Source: Photobacterium sanctipauli (lineage in GTDB: Bacteria > Pseudomonadota > Gammaproteobacteria > Enterobacterales > Vibrionaceae). Taken from it: a stretch of DNA of 64,000 nucleotides. A program made the translations under genes and the position numbers. The stretch lies in the NCBI RefSeq assembly GCF_003026495.1, contig NZ_PYMA01000008.1:1-64000 (forward strand). Direction: 5' to 3'. The notes below the pieces were generated by a model. That model searched no databases. It was not told the DNA's origin and was given only the letters and a program-made list of their open reading frames with translations. Below are positions 52,957 to 62,977 of this stretch, piece after piece; within the stretch, counting starts at the first letter, position 1, and each line of letters begins with the position of its first letter.

Positions 52957-53682
52957 TTACGCTTCTTCTGCATCGCCTAGCAGTACAGATTCCAGTGCGA
53001 TTTCCATCATGTCGTTGAACGTTAGCTGACGCTCTTCAGATGTTGTCGCTTCGCCACGTAGGATGTGGTCTGAAACCGTACAGATAGTCAGTGCCTTAGC
53101 ACCAAACTCAGCCGCTAGGCCGTAGATACCTGCCGCTTCCATTTCAACACCCACGATGCCGTACTTCTTCATGGTCTTGAAGAATTCGAAATCTGGGCTG
53201 TAGAACAGATCAGCAGAGAAGATGTTGCCGACTTTAACGTCAACGCCTTTCGCTTTTGCCGCGTCAACCGCGTTCTGCACCATGCCGAAGTCAGCAAGGG
53301 CTGCAAAGTCGTGATCGTTGAAACGAATACGGTTTACTTTAGAGTCGGTCGATGCACCCATACCGATAACCACATCGCGTAGGTTTACATCGTCACGTAC
53401 CGCACCACAGCTACCAACACGGATAATTTTCTTCACACCGTAGTCTTTGATCAGCTCTGTTGCGTAGATTGAACACGAAGGAATACCCATACCGTGGCCC
53501 ATTACAGAGATCTTACGACCTTTGTAAGTACCGGTGTAACCGAACATGTTACGTACGTTGCACACTTCTTTTGCGTCATCTAGGAAAGTTTCAGCAATGT
53601 ATTTAGCACGTAGTGGATCACCTGGCATCAGTACTACGTCTGCAAAGTCACCCATTTCAGCATTAATGTGAGGAGTCGCCAT
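52957..53682 (-). CDS. deoD: purine nucleoside phosphorylase DeoD
   Basis: A 241-aa hexameric phosphorylase. [30 protein letters not shown] at the start; [36 protein letters not shown]. It splits purine nucleosides to base and (deoxy)ribose-1-phosphate, the substrate of DeoB. Last gene of the deoC-deoA-deoB-deoD group on the minus strand. Confidence 0.97.
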   Translation of the reverse strand: MATPHINAEMGDFADVVLMPGDPLRAKYIAETFLDDAKEVCNVRNMFGYTGTYKGRKISVMGHGMGIPSCSIYATELIKDYGVKKIIRVGSCGAVRDDVNLRDVVIGMGASTDSKVNRIRFNDHDFAALADFGMVQNAVDAAKAKGVDVKVGNIFSADLFYSPDFEFFKTMKKYGIVGVEMEAAGIYGLAAEFGAKALTICTVSDHILRGEATTSEERQLTFNDMMEIALESVLLGDAEEA

Positions 53683-53798
53683 CGTTATTTCCTTTCTGTC
53701 ATCCGTTGGTTGTCTTGCAATACCAACTCAATGTAAACGAGTCTTTCAAATACTGTTTCGATCTAGGACAAATATAGACCGAAACCGCATGAATATTT

Positions 53799-53828
53799 AA
53801 AAACGGCAGGCGCAATGCGAACCTGCCA
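53799..53828 (-). terminator. terminator or attenuator between deoB and deoD
   Basis: Minus strand: GGCAGG-TTCGCATTGCG-CCTGCC-GTTTTT. A 6-bp stem with a T tract; it would reduce readthrough from deoB into deoD. Confidence 0.65.
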
Positions 53829-53850
53829 TTTGGAGTTATCTATTTTTTGG

Positions 53851-55071
53851 TTATAGGAATGACTTACCGTATTCCATATCAGACGTACCGAAGTACTCTG
53901 CCAAGCTCTGACCAATGTCAGCGAACGTGTCGCGACGGCCTAGTGAGCCGGCTTTGATCTTAGGGCCTGTTACCAACACTGGGATGTGCTCACGCGTATG
54001 GTCGGTACCTTCCCACGTTGGATCACAACCGTGGTCGGCAGTTAGGATCAATACATCGTCTTCTTCAAGCAACTCAATAACTTCTGGCAAACGCTTATCG
54101 AAGTACTCCAGTGCCGCGGCGTAGCCTGCTACATCACGGCGGTGGCCGTATGCTGAATCAAAATCAACGAAGTTAGTGAAAACAATGCTGTTATCGCCTG
54201 CTGCTTTGATCTGCTCTAGCGTTGCTTCGAACAGGGCAGGAATCCCTGTTGCTTTTACCTTTTGGGTAATACCGCAGCCCGCGTAGATGTCTGAAATCTT
54301 ACCGATAGAGATCACTTCACCGTTTTTCTCATCCACCAGCTTTTGCAGAACCGTTGCTGCTGGCGGCTCAACCGATAGGTCGCGACGGTTACCGGTACGG
54401 ACAAACTCGCCCTTACCAGGGCCGGTGAACGGACGCGCGATAACACGGCCGATGTTGTAGTCTTCCAGCTCTTCACGCGCGATTTGGCATAGCTCAAGCA
54501 AGCGGTCTAGGCCGAATGTTTCTTCGTGGCAAGCGATCTGGAATACCGAGTCGGCAGAGGTATAGAAAATCGGCATGCCGGTCTTCATGTGCTCTTCGCC
54601 AAGATCGTCCAGCACCTGCGTACCAGAAGCGTGGCAGTTACCCAGGAAACCAGGTAGGTTGGCGCGCTCAAGAATGCGGTCCGTCAGTTCTTTCGGGAAG
54701 CTGTTGGTGTGGTCAGTAAAGTAACCCCAGTCGAACAGTACCGGTACACCGGCAATTTCCCAGTGGCCAGACGGTGTGTCTTTACCTGAAGAAAGCTCGG
54801 CTGCGTGGGCGTAGGCACCGGTAATGTCAGCATTGGCATCAAGGCCTTCAGGGAAGTAGCCAGAAGACTCTTCGCACGCCTTGCCCAAACCCAGCTTGTT
54901 GAGGTTTGGAAGGTGTAGCTTACCGCTACGCTCGCCGTTATCCGCTTCACCACGGGCACAAGCTTTGGCGATATGGCCAAGGGTGTTTGAACCTACATCA
55001 CCGAACTTGTCAGCATCGGCTGTCGCGCCAATACCAAATGAATCAAGAACTAGAATAATAGAACGTTTCAT
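53851..55071 (-). CDS. deoB: phosphopentomutase DeoB
   Basis: A 406-aa metalloenzyme of the alkaline-phosphatase superfamily converting (deoxy)ribose-1-P to 5-[26 protein letters not shown] starts the protein; [13 protein letters not shown] and [22 protein letters not shown] hold metal ligands. The ATG at 55071 is the family start. It follows deoA by 10 bp. Confidence 0.97.
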   Translation of the reverse strand: MKRSIILVLDSFGIGATADADKFGDVGSNTLGHIAKACARGEADNGERSGKLHLPNLNKLGLGKACEESSGYFPEGLDANADITGAYAHAAELSSGKDTPSGHWEIAGVPVLFDWGYFTDHTNSFPKELTDRILERANLPGFLGNCHASGTQVLDDLGEEHMKTGMPIFYTSADSVFQIACHEETFGLDRLLELCQIAREELEDYNIGRVIARPFTGPGKGEFVRTGNRRDLSVEPPAATVLQKLVDEKNGEVISIGKISDIYAGCGITQKVKATGIPALFEATLEQIKAAGDNSIVFTNFVDFDSAYGHRRDVAGYAAALEYFDKRLPEVIELLEEDDVLILTADHGCDPTWEGTDHTREHIPVLVTGPKIKAGSLGRRDTFADIGQSLAEYFGTSDMEYGKSFL

Positions 55072-55081
55072 TGTAACTCCA

Positions 55082-56413
55082 TTAAACATCTTCAGGGCGA
55101 ACACGACGGTAAACTTCAGGCGTCGGCTCTGGCTTTTCGTTTGAAACTGTAATTGCAGCACGTACTGCCTTCGCGGCTTCTTCCCACTGCGCTTCGTTGC
55201 GCGCGTGGATCACAGCCAGCGGCTTGTCCGCATTGGCTTCTTCGCCTAGGCGGATCATATCGCTCAGGCCGACAGCGTAGTCGATGGTGTCAGATGCCAC
55301 ACGGCGACCACCGCCCATGCCCACAACAGCCATACCCAGTGCGCGGGTATCCATTGCCGATGCGTAACCCGTTGCTTCAGCGTAAACAGGTTTCACCAAT
55401 TCGGCCTTTTCTAGGTAGTTGTCGTAGTTGGTCATGAAGTCAGCTGGGCCACCTAGGCCTGCCACCATCTTACCGAAACACTCAGCCGCCTTGCCGTTGT
55501 CCAGTGCCGCCTGCAGCTTATCGCGTGCTTGCTCGATATCTGTTGCTAAACCACTGTTTACCAACATTTCTGCACACAATGCCATGGTCACTTCGAATAA
55601 GCGAGGATTGCGGTATTCACCGGTTAGGAATTGCACGGCTTCGCGAACTTCGAGTGCATTACCCGCAGTTGACGCCAACACTTGGTTCATGTCGGTCAGT
55701 AATGCCGTGGTCTTGGTGCCAGCACCGTTTGCCACCGCCACGATAGATTTCGCCAGCTCTTCCGATGCCTCGTAAGTCGGCATGAATGCGCCCGAGCCTA
55801 CCTTCACGTCCATCACTAGCGAGCCAAGGCCAGCAGCCAGTTTCTTCGATAGGATTGACGCGGTAATTAGCGAGATGTTATCAACCGTCGCGGTCACGTC
55901 GCGAGTCGCGTAAACACGCTTGTCAGCCGGTGCAAGATCGCCAGTCTGGCCGATGATTGCCACACCTGCGTCTTTGGTCACTTGACCGAATACGTCGTTG
56001 CTTGGGGTAATGTTGTAGCCCGGGATAGACTCCAACTTATCCAGCGTACCACCGGTGTGGCCAAGGCCACGACCAGAAATCATAGGGACATAACCGCCAC
56101 ATGCCGCCACCATTGGGCCAAGCATCAGTGATGTCACGTCACCCACACCGCCAGTTGAGTGCTTGTCGACAATCGGGCCGTCGAAGTTCATGTGGCTCCA
56201 ATCGATAACCATACCCGAGTCACGCATTGCACAAGTCAGTGCCACACGCTCGTCCATGGTCATGTCGTTGAAGTAGATCGCCATCGCAAATGCGGCGATC
56301 TGGCCTTCAGAAACGGTGTCTTTGGCGATGCCCTGAATGAAGAAGTTAATTTCGTCAGCAGTTAGCTCAATGTTGTCACGTTTTTTACGGATGATTTCTT
56401 GTGGTAAATACAT
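55082..56413 (-). CDS. deoA: thymidine phosphorylase DeoA
   Basis: A 443-aa enzyme splitting thymidine. N-terminal [32 protein letters not shown] binds phosphate; [22 protein letters not shown]. Normal length. The ATG at 56413 is preceded by a ~210-bp gap and followed 10 bp after its stop by deoB, so deoAB are cotranscribed. Confidence 0.97.
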   Translation of the reverse strand: MYLPQEIIRKKRDNIELTADEINFFIQGIAKDTVSEGQIAAFAMAIYFNDMTMDERVALTCAMRDSGMVIDWSHMNFDGPIVDKHSTGGVGDVTSLMLGPMVAACGGYVPMISGRGLGHTGGTLDKLESIPGYNITPSNDVFGQVTKDAGVAIIGQTGDLAPADKRVYATRDVTATVDNISLITASILSKKLAAGLGSLVMDVKVGSGAFMPTYEASEELAKSIVAVANGAGTKTTALLTDMNQVLASTAGNALEVREAVQFLTGEYRNPRLFEVTMALCAEMLVNSGLATDIEQARDKLQAALDNGKAAECFGKMVAGLGGPADFMTNYDNYLEKAELVKPVYAEATGYASAMDTRALGMAVVGMGGGRRVASDTIDYAVGLSDMIRLGEEANADKPLAVIHARNEAQWEEAAKAVRAAITVSNEKPEPTPEVYRRVRPEDV

Positions 56414-56592
56414 GGTATTCCCCAGTAAATTCTAGTGTAGGGTCATGACTGTTTACTTAGCGGTGAGCGACGTTGTCGCAAGCTGTTTTGTCGCGCAAAA
56501 TCTGATTCTCGGGTGCGGGGCAACCGCCCGGTAAGCTGCGTATTGCAGTCAGGCAAGAACCAAACAGTAAAGAGTCACAGGTAATTAAAAAT

Positions 56593-56614
56593 AAGGCGGC
56601 CAAAAGGCCACCTT
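56593..56614 (-). terminator. hairpin after deoC
   Basis: Minus strand: AAGGTGGCC-TTTT-GGCCGCCTT then ATTTTTAATT. A 9-bp stem with one wobble. It may attenuate transcription from deoC into deoA. Confidence 0.65.
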
Positions 56615-56625
56615 AATGGAAAGAA

Positions 56626-57399
56626 TTAGTAGCCGCCTTCAGCTGCTTTTTCGCCTTCGCCAAGCGTGTGAAGAAGGTTAGCCAGTAGGCTTGAAGCACC
56701 GAAGCGGTAGTGCATGTTGTCAGCCCACTCAGCACCTAGGATGCGGTCAGCCATATCTAGGTATTGCTGCGCGTCTTCAGCAGTACGAACGCCGCCAGCT
56801 GGCTTGAAGCCAACAGTCTTAGCTACGTCCATGTCTTTGATCACGTTCAGCATGATCTCAGCGTACTCAGGTGTAGCGTTAACTGGCACTTTACCCGTTG
56901 AGGTCTTGATGAAGTCAGCACCCGCTTTGATTGATAGCTCAGAGGCTTTCTTAATTAGCGCTTCAGTTTTTAGCTCACCTGTTTCAATGATCACTTTAAG
57001 CAGGATATCGCCACACGCTTCTTTACACTGCTTAACTAGCTCGAAGCCAACTTCTTCGTTGCCAGCCATTAGTGCGCGGTATGGGAATACTACGTCTACT
57101 TCGTCTGCACCGTAGGCAACCGCTGCTTTTGTTTCAGCGACTGCGATTTCGATGTCGTCGTTACCGTGCGGGAAGTTAGTAACGGTTGCAATGCGAACTT
57201 CTGGTGTACCCTGCTCACGCAGTTGCTTCTTAGCAACAGGGATAAAACGTGGGTAGATACATACTGCTGCTGTGTTACCTACAGCTGTTTTTGCGTTCTT
57301 ACATAGCTCGATCACTTTTGCATCAGTGTCGTCTTCGTTAAGAGTTGTAAGATCCATTAGTTGAAGTGCACGAAGTGCAGCAGCTTTTAAATCGCTCAT
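56626..57399 (-). CDS. deoC: deoxyribose-phosphate aldolase DeoC
   Basis: A 257-aa class I aldolase splitting deoxyribose-5-P to acetaldehyde and glyceraldehyde-3-[22 protein letters not shown] (catalytic Asp region [10 protein letters not shown]); [11 protein letters not shown] with the Schiff-base Lys; [18 protein letters not shown]. First gene of the deo group. GGAG precedes the ATG. Confidence 0.97.
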   Translation of the reverse strand: MSDLKAAALRALQLMDLTTLNEDDTDAKVIELCKNAKTAVGNTAAVCIYPRFIPVAKKQLREQGTPEVRIATVTNFPHGNDDIEIAVAETKAAVAYGADEVDVVFPYRALMAGNEEVGFELVKQCKEACGDILLKVIIETGELKTEALIKKASELSIKAGADFIKTSTGKVPVNATPEYAEIMLNVIKDMDVAKTVGFKPAGGVRTAEDAQQYLDMADRILGAEWADNMHYRFGASSLLANLLHTLGEGEKAAEGGY

Positions 57400-57829
57400 G
57401 ACTATCTCCAGTCCAGTTAGTTTCTACCAAGCTTTATAGAACTGTTCCATACGCTTGACGGCAATCTTGTGCGCCACCGCCAAACGGCCCGCCTACGCGA
57501 ACAGTTGTAATACCCAATGGGTATAACGGACTTGATTCCTTGAAGACTCAGGTAAACAATGCGAGATCATTAACCTGATTGATTTCCTTTTCACCGCTTG
57601 GGAAAGCCATCATAACTTTCCCAGCCGTTATGCTTTTCCAACCTGCCTAGCGATAGGTAACACCATGATGGTGTGGTTGAAATAGCGTTAATCAGTTTGT
57701 GATGGTGCGGTCCTATAATACCAAGCCGGACTACCCGCCACCACGAAAGATACGTTTCCCACTGTGGACAATGTGTTTACGCTAAGAAAAACATTCAAGG
57801 CCACTCGGCATACCTTTTCGCATGCTCAA
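57400..57829. other. deo upstream region
   Basis: 430 bp without a supported gene. It should hold the deoC promoter. I see a TGGGAAAG/CTTTCCCA hairpin (57599-57623) and CACCATGATGGTG (57662-57674). No confident CRP or CytR site was found by eye. Confidence 0.4.
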
Positions 57830-58000
57830 TCAAGTGAAAAACCGCTCAACTATCCACTGGTAAGCAATACCGCCAGCGTACACACCAACGATGCCCATCA
57901 CGCCCGATAACACCGGCGGCGCAGGAATAGGGAGCTTAATGGCTGAAAACAACACACCGACCATAAAGCCAGCGACTAATGCCAATATGACTTCACTCAT
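57830..58000 (-). CDS. XapX domain-containing small membrane protein
   Basis: A 56-aa protein, MSEVILALVAGFMVGVLFSA... ending QWIVERFFT. It has two hydrophobic segments (~4-22 and ~30-50) around the conserved IKLPIPAPPVLSGVMGIVG turn typical of XapX (DUF1427) proteins. Function unknown. GAGAG lies upstream of the ATG. It sits between nupC and deoC. Confidence 0.85.
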   Translation of the reverse strand: MSEVILALVAGFMVGVLFSAIKLPIPAPPVLSGVMGIVGVYAGGIAYQWIVERFFT

Positions 58001-58218
58001 AATCATTCTCTCATAGGGCTATTGCACAAGAGAAAGTGTAGTCGGCCTAGCGCGATACGTTGTTTTAATCACTGTGGTTATGCTAGCAGACCTAAGGGGC
58101 AGAAATTGGAGCGCAATCGATTTTATGGCACAAATTAGGACTTTAACGCCAAGTGTTTACCATATGTGTTGAAGGGTGGCGTGCGAAGGGCTGCGAGGGG
58201 GCAAAGAGCTTTAGATAC

Positions 58219-58250
58219 AAAAACGCCACAGCTTTGCTGTGGCGTTTTTT
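58219..58250. terminator. terminator after nupC
   Basis: AAAAACGCCACAGC-TTT-GCTGTGGCGTTTTTT; an 11-bp perfect stem with A and T tracts. Confidence 0.92.
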
Positions 58251-58271
58251 AGTAACGGTATTCGTTGCTAA

Positions 58272-59522
58272 TTAAAGTGCTAGCGTTAGGAAGAAGCCAG
58301 CAATTGTTGCAGCCATCAGGTTAGATAGAGTACCTGCAGCTACCGCTTTCATACCCATACGAGCAATGTCGTGACGACGGCTTGGTGCAAGGCTACCAAG
58401 GCCACCTAGTAGGATAGCAATCGAAGATAGGTTTGCGAAACCACATAGTGCGAATGAGATGATCGCTTTGGTCTTCTCAGACATAACTACTGGTGCAGCG
58501 TCACCTAGGTATGGTGCAAAGTTTAGGAATGCTACGAATTCGTTAGCAACCAGCTTCTGACCGATGAAAGAACCTGCAAGTACAGCTTCGCTCCATGGCA
58601 CACCGATGATCCATGCTAGAGGTGAGAACACGTAACCAAGGATAAGCTCAAGCGTAAGCTCTGGCATACCGAACCAACCGCCAACGCCACCAAGGATGCC
58701 GTTAAGTAGTGCGATTAGACCAATGAATGCTAGTAGCATCGCACCAACGTTTAGTGCTAGCTGCATACCAGACGCCGCACCGCCAGCTGCCGCATCGATA
58801 ACGTTCGCAGGCTTGTCGTCAGCGTCAGCGAACTCGCTCACGTTGTCTTCGTCAACTTTTTCAGTTTCAGGACGGATGATTTTAGCAAATAGAAGACCAC
58901 CTGGTGCCGCCATGAAAGAAGCAGCGATCAGGTACTCTAGAGGAACGCCAAGACCAGCGAAGCCAGCCATTACACCACCAGCGATAGAAGCTAGACCACC
59001 ACACATTACCGCAAATAGCTCAGACTGAGTCATCTTAGCGATGAAAGGGCGAACAACAAGAGGTGCCTCAGTTTGACCCACGAAGATGTTTGCTGTTGCA
59101 GACATTGATTCCGCACGTGATGTACCCAGAACCTTCTGTAGTGCACCACCAAGAATCTTGATTACGACCTGCATGATACCTAGGTGGTAAAGTACAGAGA
59201 TTAGTGCAGAGAAGAAAACCAGCGTTGGTAGTACCTGGAAAGCAAAGATAAAACCAATGCCTTCAACAGAGAAGTTTACAAGGTTACCGAAGATAAATTC
59301 AGTACCCTGCTTACCATAATCGATAACATTAGATACACCCTGAGAGAATGCACCTAGTGCTTGCTGGCCCCAAGGCACGTATAGAACGAATGCCCCAAGG
59401 GTAAACTGGATAGCAAAAGCGCCACCCACAGTACGTAGATTGATTGCTTTGCGATCTTCAGATAGTAGTACGGCAATAGCCAGTAGTACTACCATTCCGA
59501 TCAGGCTCATAAGCAGGCTCAT
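58272..59522 (-). CDS. nupC: NupC-type concentrative nucleoside transporter
   Basis: A 416-aa inner-membrane nucleoside:cation symporter with multiple hydrophobic segments. Family motifs: GIGFIFAFQVLPTLVFFSAL, NIFVGQTEAPLVVRPFI, GGLASIAGGVMAGF and FALCGFANLSSIAILLGGLG. It imports the nucleosides that the neighbouring deo enzymes degrade. A CRP-type promoter region lies upstream. Confidence 0.95.
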   Translation of the reverse strand: MSLLMSLIGMVVLLAIAVLLSEDRKAINLRTVGGAFAIQFTLGAFVLYVPWGQQALGAFSQGVSNVIDYGKQGTEFIFGNLVNFSVEGIGFIFAFQVLPTLVFFSALISVLYHLGIMQVVIKILGGALQKVLGTSRAESMSATANIFVGQTEAPLVVRPFIAKMTQSELFAVMCGGLASIAGGVMAGFAGLGVPLEYLIAASFMAAPGGLLFAKIIRPETEKVDEDNVSEFADADDKPANVIDAAAGGAASGMQLALNVGAMLLAFIGLIALLNGILGGVGGWFGMPELTLELILGYVFSPLAWIIGVPWSEAVLAGSFIGQKLVANEFVAFLNFAPYLGDAAPVVMSEKTKAIISFALCGFANLSSIAILLGGLGSLAPSRRHDIARMGMKAVAAGTLSNLMAATIAGFFLTLAL

Positions 59523-59584
59523 AGTTTATGGCTTCCTAAAAAATTTGGCGTCTCGACAATTCGGCTCATAGTTGAGTCCGGCGC

Positions 59585-59679
59585 ATTATACTCATGCAGC
59601 GCCCGATAAAATAATGCCGGGCTCACAGTTTGCAAGGAAATAGAGTGAAAGTTCAATTTCATCTGTGAGAGCGATCACA
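59585..59679 (-). promoter_or_regulatory. nupC promoter with two CRP-type sites
   Basis: Minus-strand -10 TATAAT at 59585-59590, weak -35. A perfect CRP site TGTGA-GAGCGA-TCACA spans 59664-59679, ~93 bp upstream of the predicted start. A half-matching site TGTGA-GCCCGG-CATTA spans 59612-59627, ~41 bp upstream. Their centres are 52 bp apart, similar to E. coli deoP2, where CytR binds between. TTGCAAAC between the sites is a candidate CytR element (inference). Confidence 0.7.
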
Positions 59680-59736
59680 AAAAACCAAACGATTTACGCA
59701 ACCGTTTAGCGCAATCGTTTTTTTTGTGACTCAGGT

Positions 59737-60531
59737 TCACAAGGAAATCCGGAAAAGTTCAGCCGTTGTTAAGGTGACAACTTGTTCAATTTCCTGTTTA
59801 GATTCTGCTCTAATCGTTGCAAGCTCATGCATAATATCTACTAACCTATCCGGTCGGTTCGGCTCTCCCTGAAAGCCTGATACCGGCATATCCGGCGCAT
59901 CCGTTTCCAACATCAGCGCCGTTAAGGGCAGCGCTGCTATTGTATTGCGGGTCTTATTGGCTCGGCGATATGTAATCGTTCCACCTACGCCAATTTTGAT
60001 ACCTAGATCAATAATTTGCTTTGCTTGCGGGAGACTGCCGCTAAACGCATGATACACCCCGCCAGCCACTGGTGGATTATGCTTCAAAACCCGCACCAAC
60101 TCTGGAAATGCTTTTCGGCAATGCAGAATAATCGGTAAATTATGCTCATTGGCGAGTTCCAATTGCTGGGTTAGTAACGAAATCTGTTGATTCCGGTTAA
60201 CATCCGTAATGGCAAAGTCTAGACCACATTCCCCCACAGCCACACAGCGGGAGGCATTTTTTTCTCTCAAAAGTGATTCAGCTTCCAACTCCGCTTTCAA
60301 AGCATTCATCGCCTGCCGTGAATGCTCTGCGCTGAAAAATGGATGCAAACCAAGGGCATAGTGAAGGGAATCGAACTGTTCGGCCAACTGGCGAACCAAG
60401 CGCCAATTGCGCTCGCCAACAGCGGGGATCACCAATTTGCCCACCCCGGCCTTATGCGCCAATTCAAGATAAGCCTTGGGATCATCGCAAAATGGCGCAA
60501 AGTCGAAGTGGCAATGGCTATCGATCAGCAT
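59737..60531 (-). CDS. yjjV: TatD family hydrolase, YjjV-like
   Basis: A 264-aa metal-dependent hydrolase. MLIDSHCHFDF (HxH), VGECGLDF (Glu), ILHCRKA (His), YHAFSG (His) and LETDAPDM (Asp) supply the TatD metal site. The family includes 3'-5' DNases and D-aminoacyl-tRNA deacylase-like proteins. The ATG at 60531 starts at the conserved domain and overlaps the DUF5363 gene by 14 bp. Confidence 0.9.
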   Translation of the reverse strand: MLIDSHCHFDFAPFCDDPKAYLELAHKAGVGKLVIPAVGERNWRLVRQLAEQFDSLHYALGLHPFFSAEHSRQAMNALKAELEAESLLREKNASRCVAVGECGLDFAITDVNRNQQISLLTQQLELANEHNLPIILHCRKAFPELVRVLKHNPPVAGGVYHAFSGSLPQAKQIIDLGIKIGVGGTITYRRANKTRNTIAALPLTALMLETDAPDMPVSGFQGEPNRPDRLVDIMHELATIRAESKQEIEQVVTLTTAELFRISL

Positions 60532-60700
60532 GCTTGCTATCGCAGGTGGTACCGGATTGCTGGTGACGGTTATCCGGATGGCGTTCGTCGTCATGGTCAT
60601 AACGGACCGGGGCGCAGCAACGGCGGTTCTCCGGTACAAAGCCCATTCGCTCGCACCAGCGATCGTACGCGGCTACCCACTTCTTCATTGTTGCTAGCAT
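60518..60700 (-). CDS. DUF5363-like small protein
   Basis: A 60-aa protein, MLATMKKWVAAYDRWCERMG then FVPENRRCCAPVRYD. The AYDRWC and PENRRCCAPVRYD pattern matches the small DUF5363 proteins I recall next to TatD-family genes in Vibrionaceae. AGGAG is 6 nt upstream of the ATG. It lies 3 bp after glgX and overlaps yjjV. Confidence 0.75.
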   Translation of the reverse strand: MLATMKKWVAAYDRWCERMGFVPENRRCCAPVRYDHDDERHPDNRHQQSGTTCDSKHADR

Positions 60701-60703
60701 GCC

Positions 60704-62791
60704 TTACTCCTGAGTCGATTTTGCTACCATCACGATCATACTACGACCTGTGGCCAAGATGGTATCGTGAGGATAGATCGGTGCCTCATCGGGCAAATAA
60801 ATATCGTAAGGCGAACTTTTCGCCGTATTCACCAACAAGTGCCATTCGCTATTGCGGCGATCCGGCAAGGTGAACTCAAGCGGATCCCAATAGGCATTAC
60901 AGATCACATATAGCTCATCCTGCGTGATCGGGTGATTCACCGTCAGGGCCAGCGAGTGGGAATCCTCCGACCAATCCGGTTGATCCGGCTGCAGGCCATG
61001 CCAGCGGATCTGAACATCATCGACCACCGAGCTCAGTGAGATATGCATGTTCCAATCAATGGTAGGCTCGGCCCGGCGAATTTGGCTCAAGCCAGTGACA
61101 AACCGCAGCATATCTTGGTGCTTGTCCAGCAAGCTCCAATCAAACCAGCTGATCTCGTTGTCTTGGCAATAGGCGTTGTTATTCCCTTGCTGAGTACGGC
61201 GTACCTCATCCCCCATATTCAGCATTGGTGTCCCCAGCGACAAGAACAAGGTGGTTAGCATGTTCTTGCACTGGCGGTTACGCATCTCCTCGATTTCTTT
61301 ATTGATGGTCGGCCCCTCGACACCGTAGTTGCTCGAGATGTTGTGGTTATCGCCATCATTATTGCCCTCGCCATTGGCAAGGTTATGCTTCTCGCTGTAG
61401 CTCACCAGATCATTGAGGGTAAAGCCATCGTGGGCGGTAATAAAGTTGACCGAACGGTGGGGAGAATGGTGGCGGCTGCAATAAATATCGGGCGAGCCAA
61501 GCACCCTTGAGGCAAAGCGGCTCACTGTGCCGCTGTCCCCGCGCCAGAAGGCACGAATGTCATCCCGGTATTTGCCGTTCCACTCATTCCAGCGATCGCC
61601 AATAAACGACCCCACTTGGTAAAGCCCCGCCGCATCCCATGCCTCGGCAATGATCTTGGTACTGCATAGGATAGGATCGGTGTCGATTGTCCATAGCAGC
61701 GGTGGCTCTTTCATCGGGTGCCCGTTGCTATCCCGAGCCAGCACCGATGCCAAGTCGAAGCGGAAACCATCAACATGCATCTCGGTTACCCAAAAATGCA
61801 ACGCATCGATGATCATCCGCCGCAACACGCTGTGGTTGGCATTGCACGTGTTGCCACACCCGCTGTAGTTAGCGTAATTACCAGTTTCTTTATCAGTAAT
61901 GTAATACGCCCCGTTCTGCAGCCCCTTAAAGCAGAACGTCGGGCCGTTTTCATCCCCTTCCGCCGTATGGTTGAATACCACATCGAGGATCACTTCAATA
62001 TCGGCACGGTGCAGCTCCCGCACCAAGGTTTTAAATTCATTGATAGCAGCCAGCGGGTCATTTTCAACACTGTAGCCGGCATGCACGGCAAAGAAGTTGA
62101 TCGGGCTATAGCCCCAATAATTTTGCCGCCCTTGCGGGGCATCATTGACATCAAACTGTTGTACCGGCATCAGTTCTACCGCGGTGACCCCCATTTCCTT
62201 CAAATACGGGATCTTGTCGATGATCCCGGCGAAAGTGCCCCGCTTGCCTTTATCGACGCCGGATGAAGGGTGCTTGGTAAAACCACCGACATGCATTTCA
62301 TAAATCACGGTATCGTTGAGCGAATGCCTTGGCGCCATCACGTCTTGCCAATCAAAGTCGGACTGATCAACCACGATACTTTTCATGCTCGCATCCATGT
62401 TGCGCCCCGGCCCTATCGCCCGCTCGCGGCTATAGTTCCGGCCAAAGCAAATGGCTTGGCTGTATGGGTCAATCAATACTTTGTCTTTGTCAAAGCGCAA
62501 GCCTTTTTCCGGCAGCCACGGGCCATCAACCTGAAAGCCATAGACTTGGCCATGGCCGATATTGCCCACGAAAATAAACCAATAGTGGCCGCGCTTATGA
62601 ATAGAGGGATTGAGCTCGAAAGAATGCTGCGGGCTCGCCGCGTCGGCGCTGGCAAACAGGTGCAAGGTCACCCGGGTCGCGTCTTTGGAGTAAAGGCTGA
62701 AGTTGACACCGTTTTGCTTTACCGATGCCCCGAGCGGGAAAGCTTCTCCCGGCCATGTGTAAACCTCATTGCCATGTGCGAGTTCCATCAT
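60704..62791 (-). CDS. glgX: glycogen debranching enzyme GlgX
   Basis: A 695-aa GH13 enzyme hydrolysing alpha-1,6 branches of limit dextrin. N-terminal carbohydrate-binding part (~10-110), then the barrel with DVVFNHTAEGDENGP, GFRFDLASVLARD (nucleophile Asp), IAEAWDAAGLYQVG (acid Glu) and NFITAHDGFTL. Length is near E. coli GlgX (657). No other glg gene is adjacent. It heads the leftward group with the DUF5363 and yjjV genes. Confidence 0.93.
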   Translation of the reverse strand: MMELAHGNEVYTWPGEAFPLGASVKQNGVNFSLYSKDATRVTLHLFASADAASPQHSFELNPSIHKRGHYWFIFVGNIGHGQVYGFQVDGPWLPEKGLRFDKDKVLIDPYSQAICFGRNYSRERAIGPGRNMDASMKSIVVDQSDFDWQDVMAPRHSLNDTVIYEMHVGGFTKHPSSGVDKGKRGTFAGIIDKIPYLKEMGVTAVELMPVQQFDVNDAPQGRQNYWGYSPINFFAVHAGYSVENDPLAAINEFKTLVRELHRADIEVILDVVFNHTAEGDENGPTFCFKGLQNGAYYITDKETGNYANYSGCGNTCNANHSVLRRMIIDALHFWVTEMHVDGFRFDLASVLARDSNGHPMKEPPLLWTIDTDPILCSTKIIAEAWDAAGLYQVGSFIGDRWNEWNGKYRDDIRAFWRGDSGTVSRFASRVLGSPDIYCSRHHSPHRSVNFITAHDGFTLNDLVSYSEKHNLANGEGNNDGDNHNISSNYGVEGPTINKEIEEMRNRQCKNMLTTLFLSLGTPMLNMGDEVRRTQQGNNNAYCQDNEISWFDWSLLDKHQDMLRFVTGLSQIRRAEPTIDWNMHISLSSVVDDVQIRWHGLQPDQPDWSEDSHSLALTVNHPITQDELYVICNAYWDPLEFTLPDRRNSEWHLLVNTAKSSPYDIYLPDEAPIYPHDTILATGRSMIVMVAKSTQE

Positions 62792-62912
62792 CCTTGATAC
62801 TCCTTATTCCATCTCTATCAAACCGGGCGCATTGGTGCAGCAGCATCCAATATGCACCAACCAGAATAATAGACTTGAATAAGAAGGAGATGTAAAGAGT
62901 TCACAAAAGAAT

Positions 62913-62940
62913 AAAAAAAGCCGCCACAATTGTGACGGCT
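62913..62940 (-). terminator. terminator after prfC
   Basis: Minus strand: AGCCGTCACAA-TTGTGGCGGCT then TTTTTTTATT; an 11-bp stem with one wobble. Confidence 0.88.
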
Positions 62941-62977
62941 CTATCAGAGTGCTCTGTTTCAGTGCAGCGCTAAGCGA

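Noticed and set aside
61718..62797. Long frames opposite glgX
   Set aside because: Antisense to a complete GH13 enzyme; composition effect.
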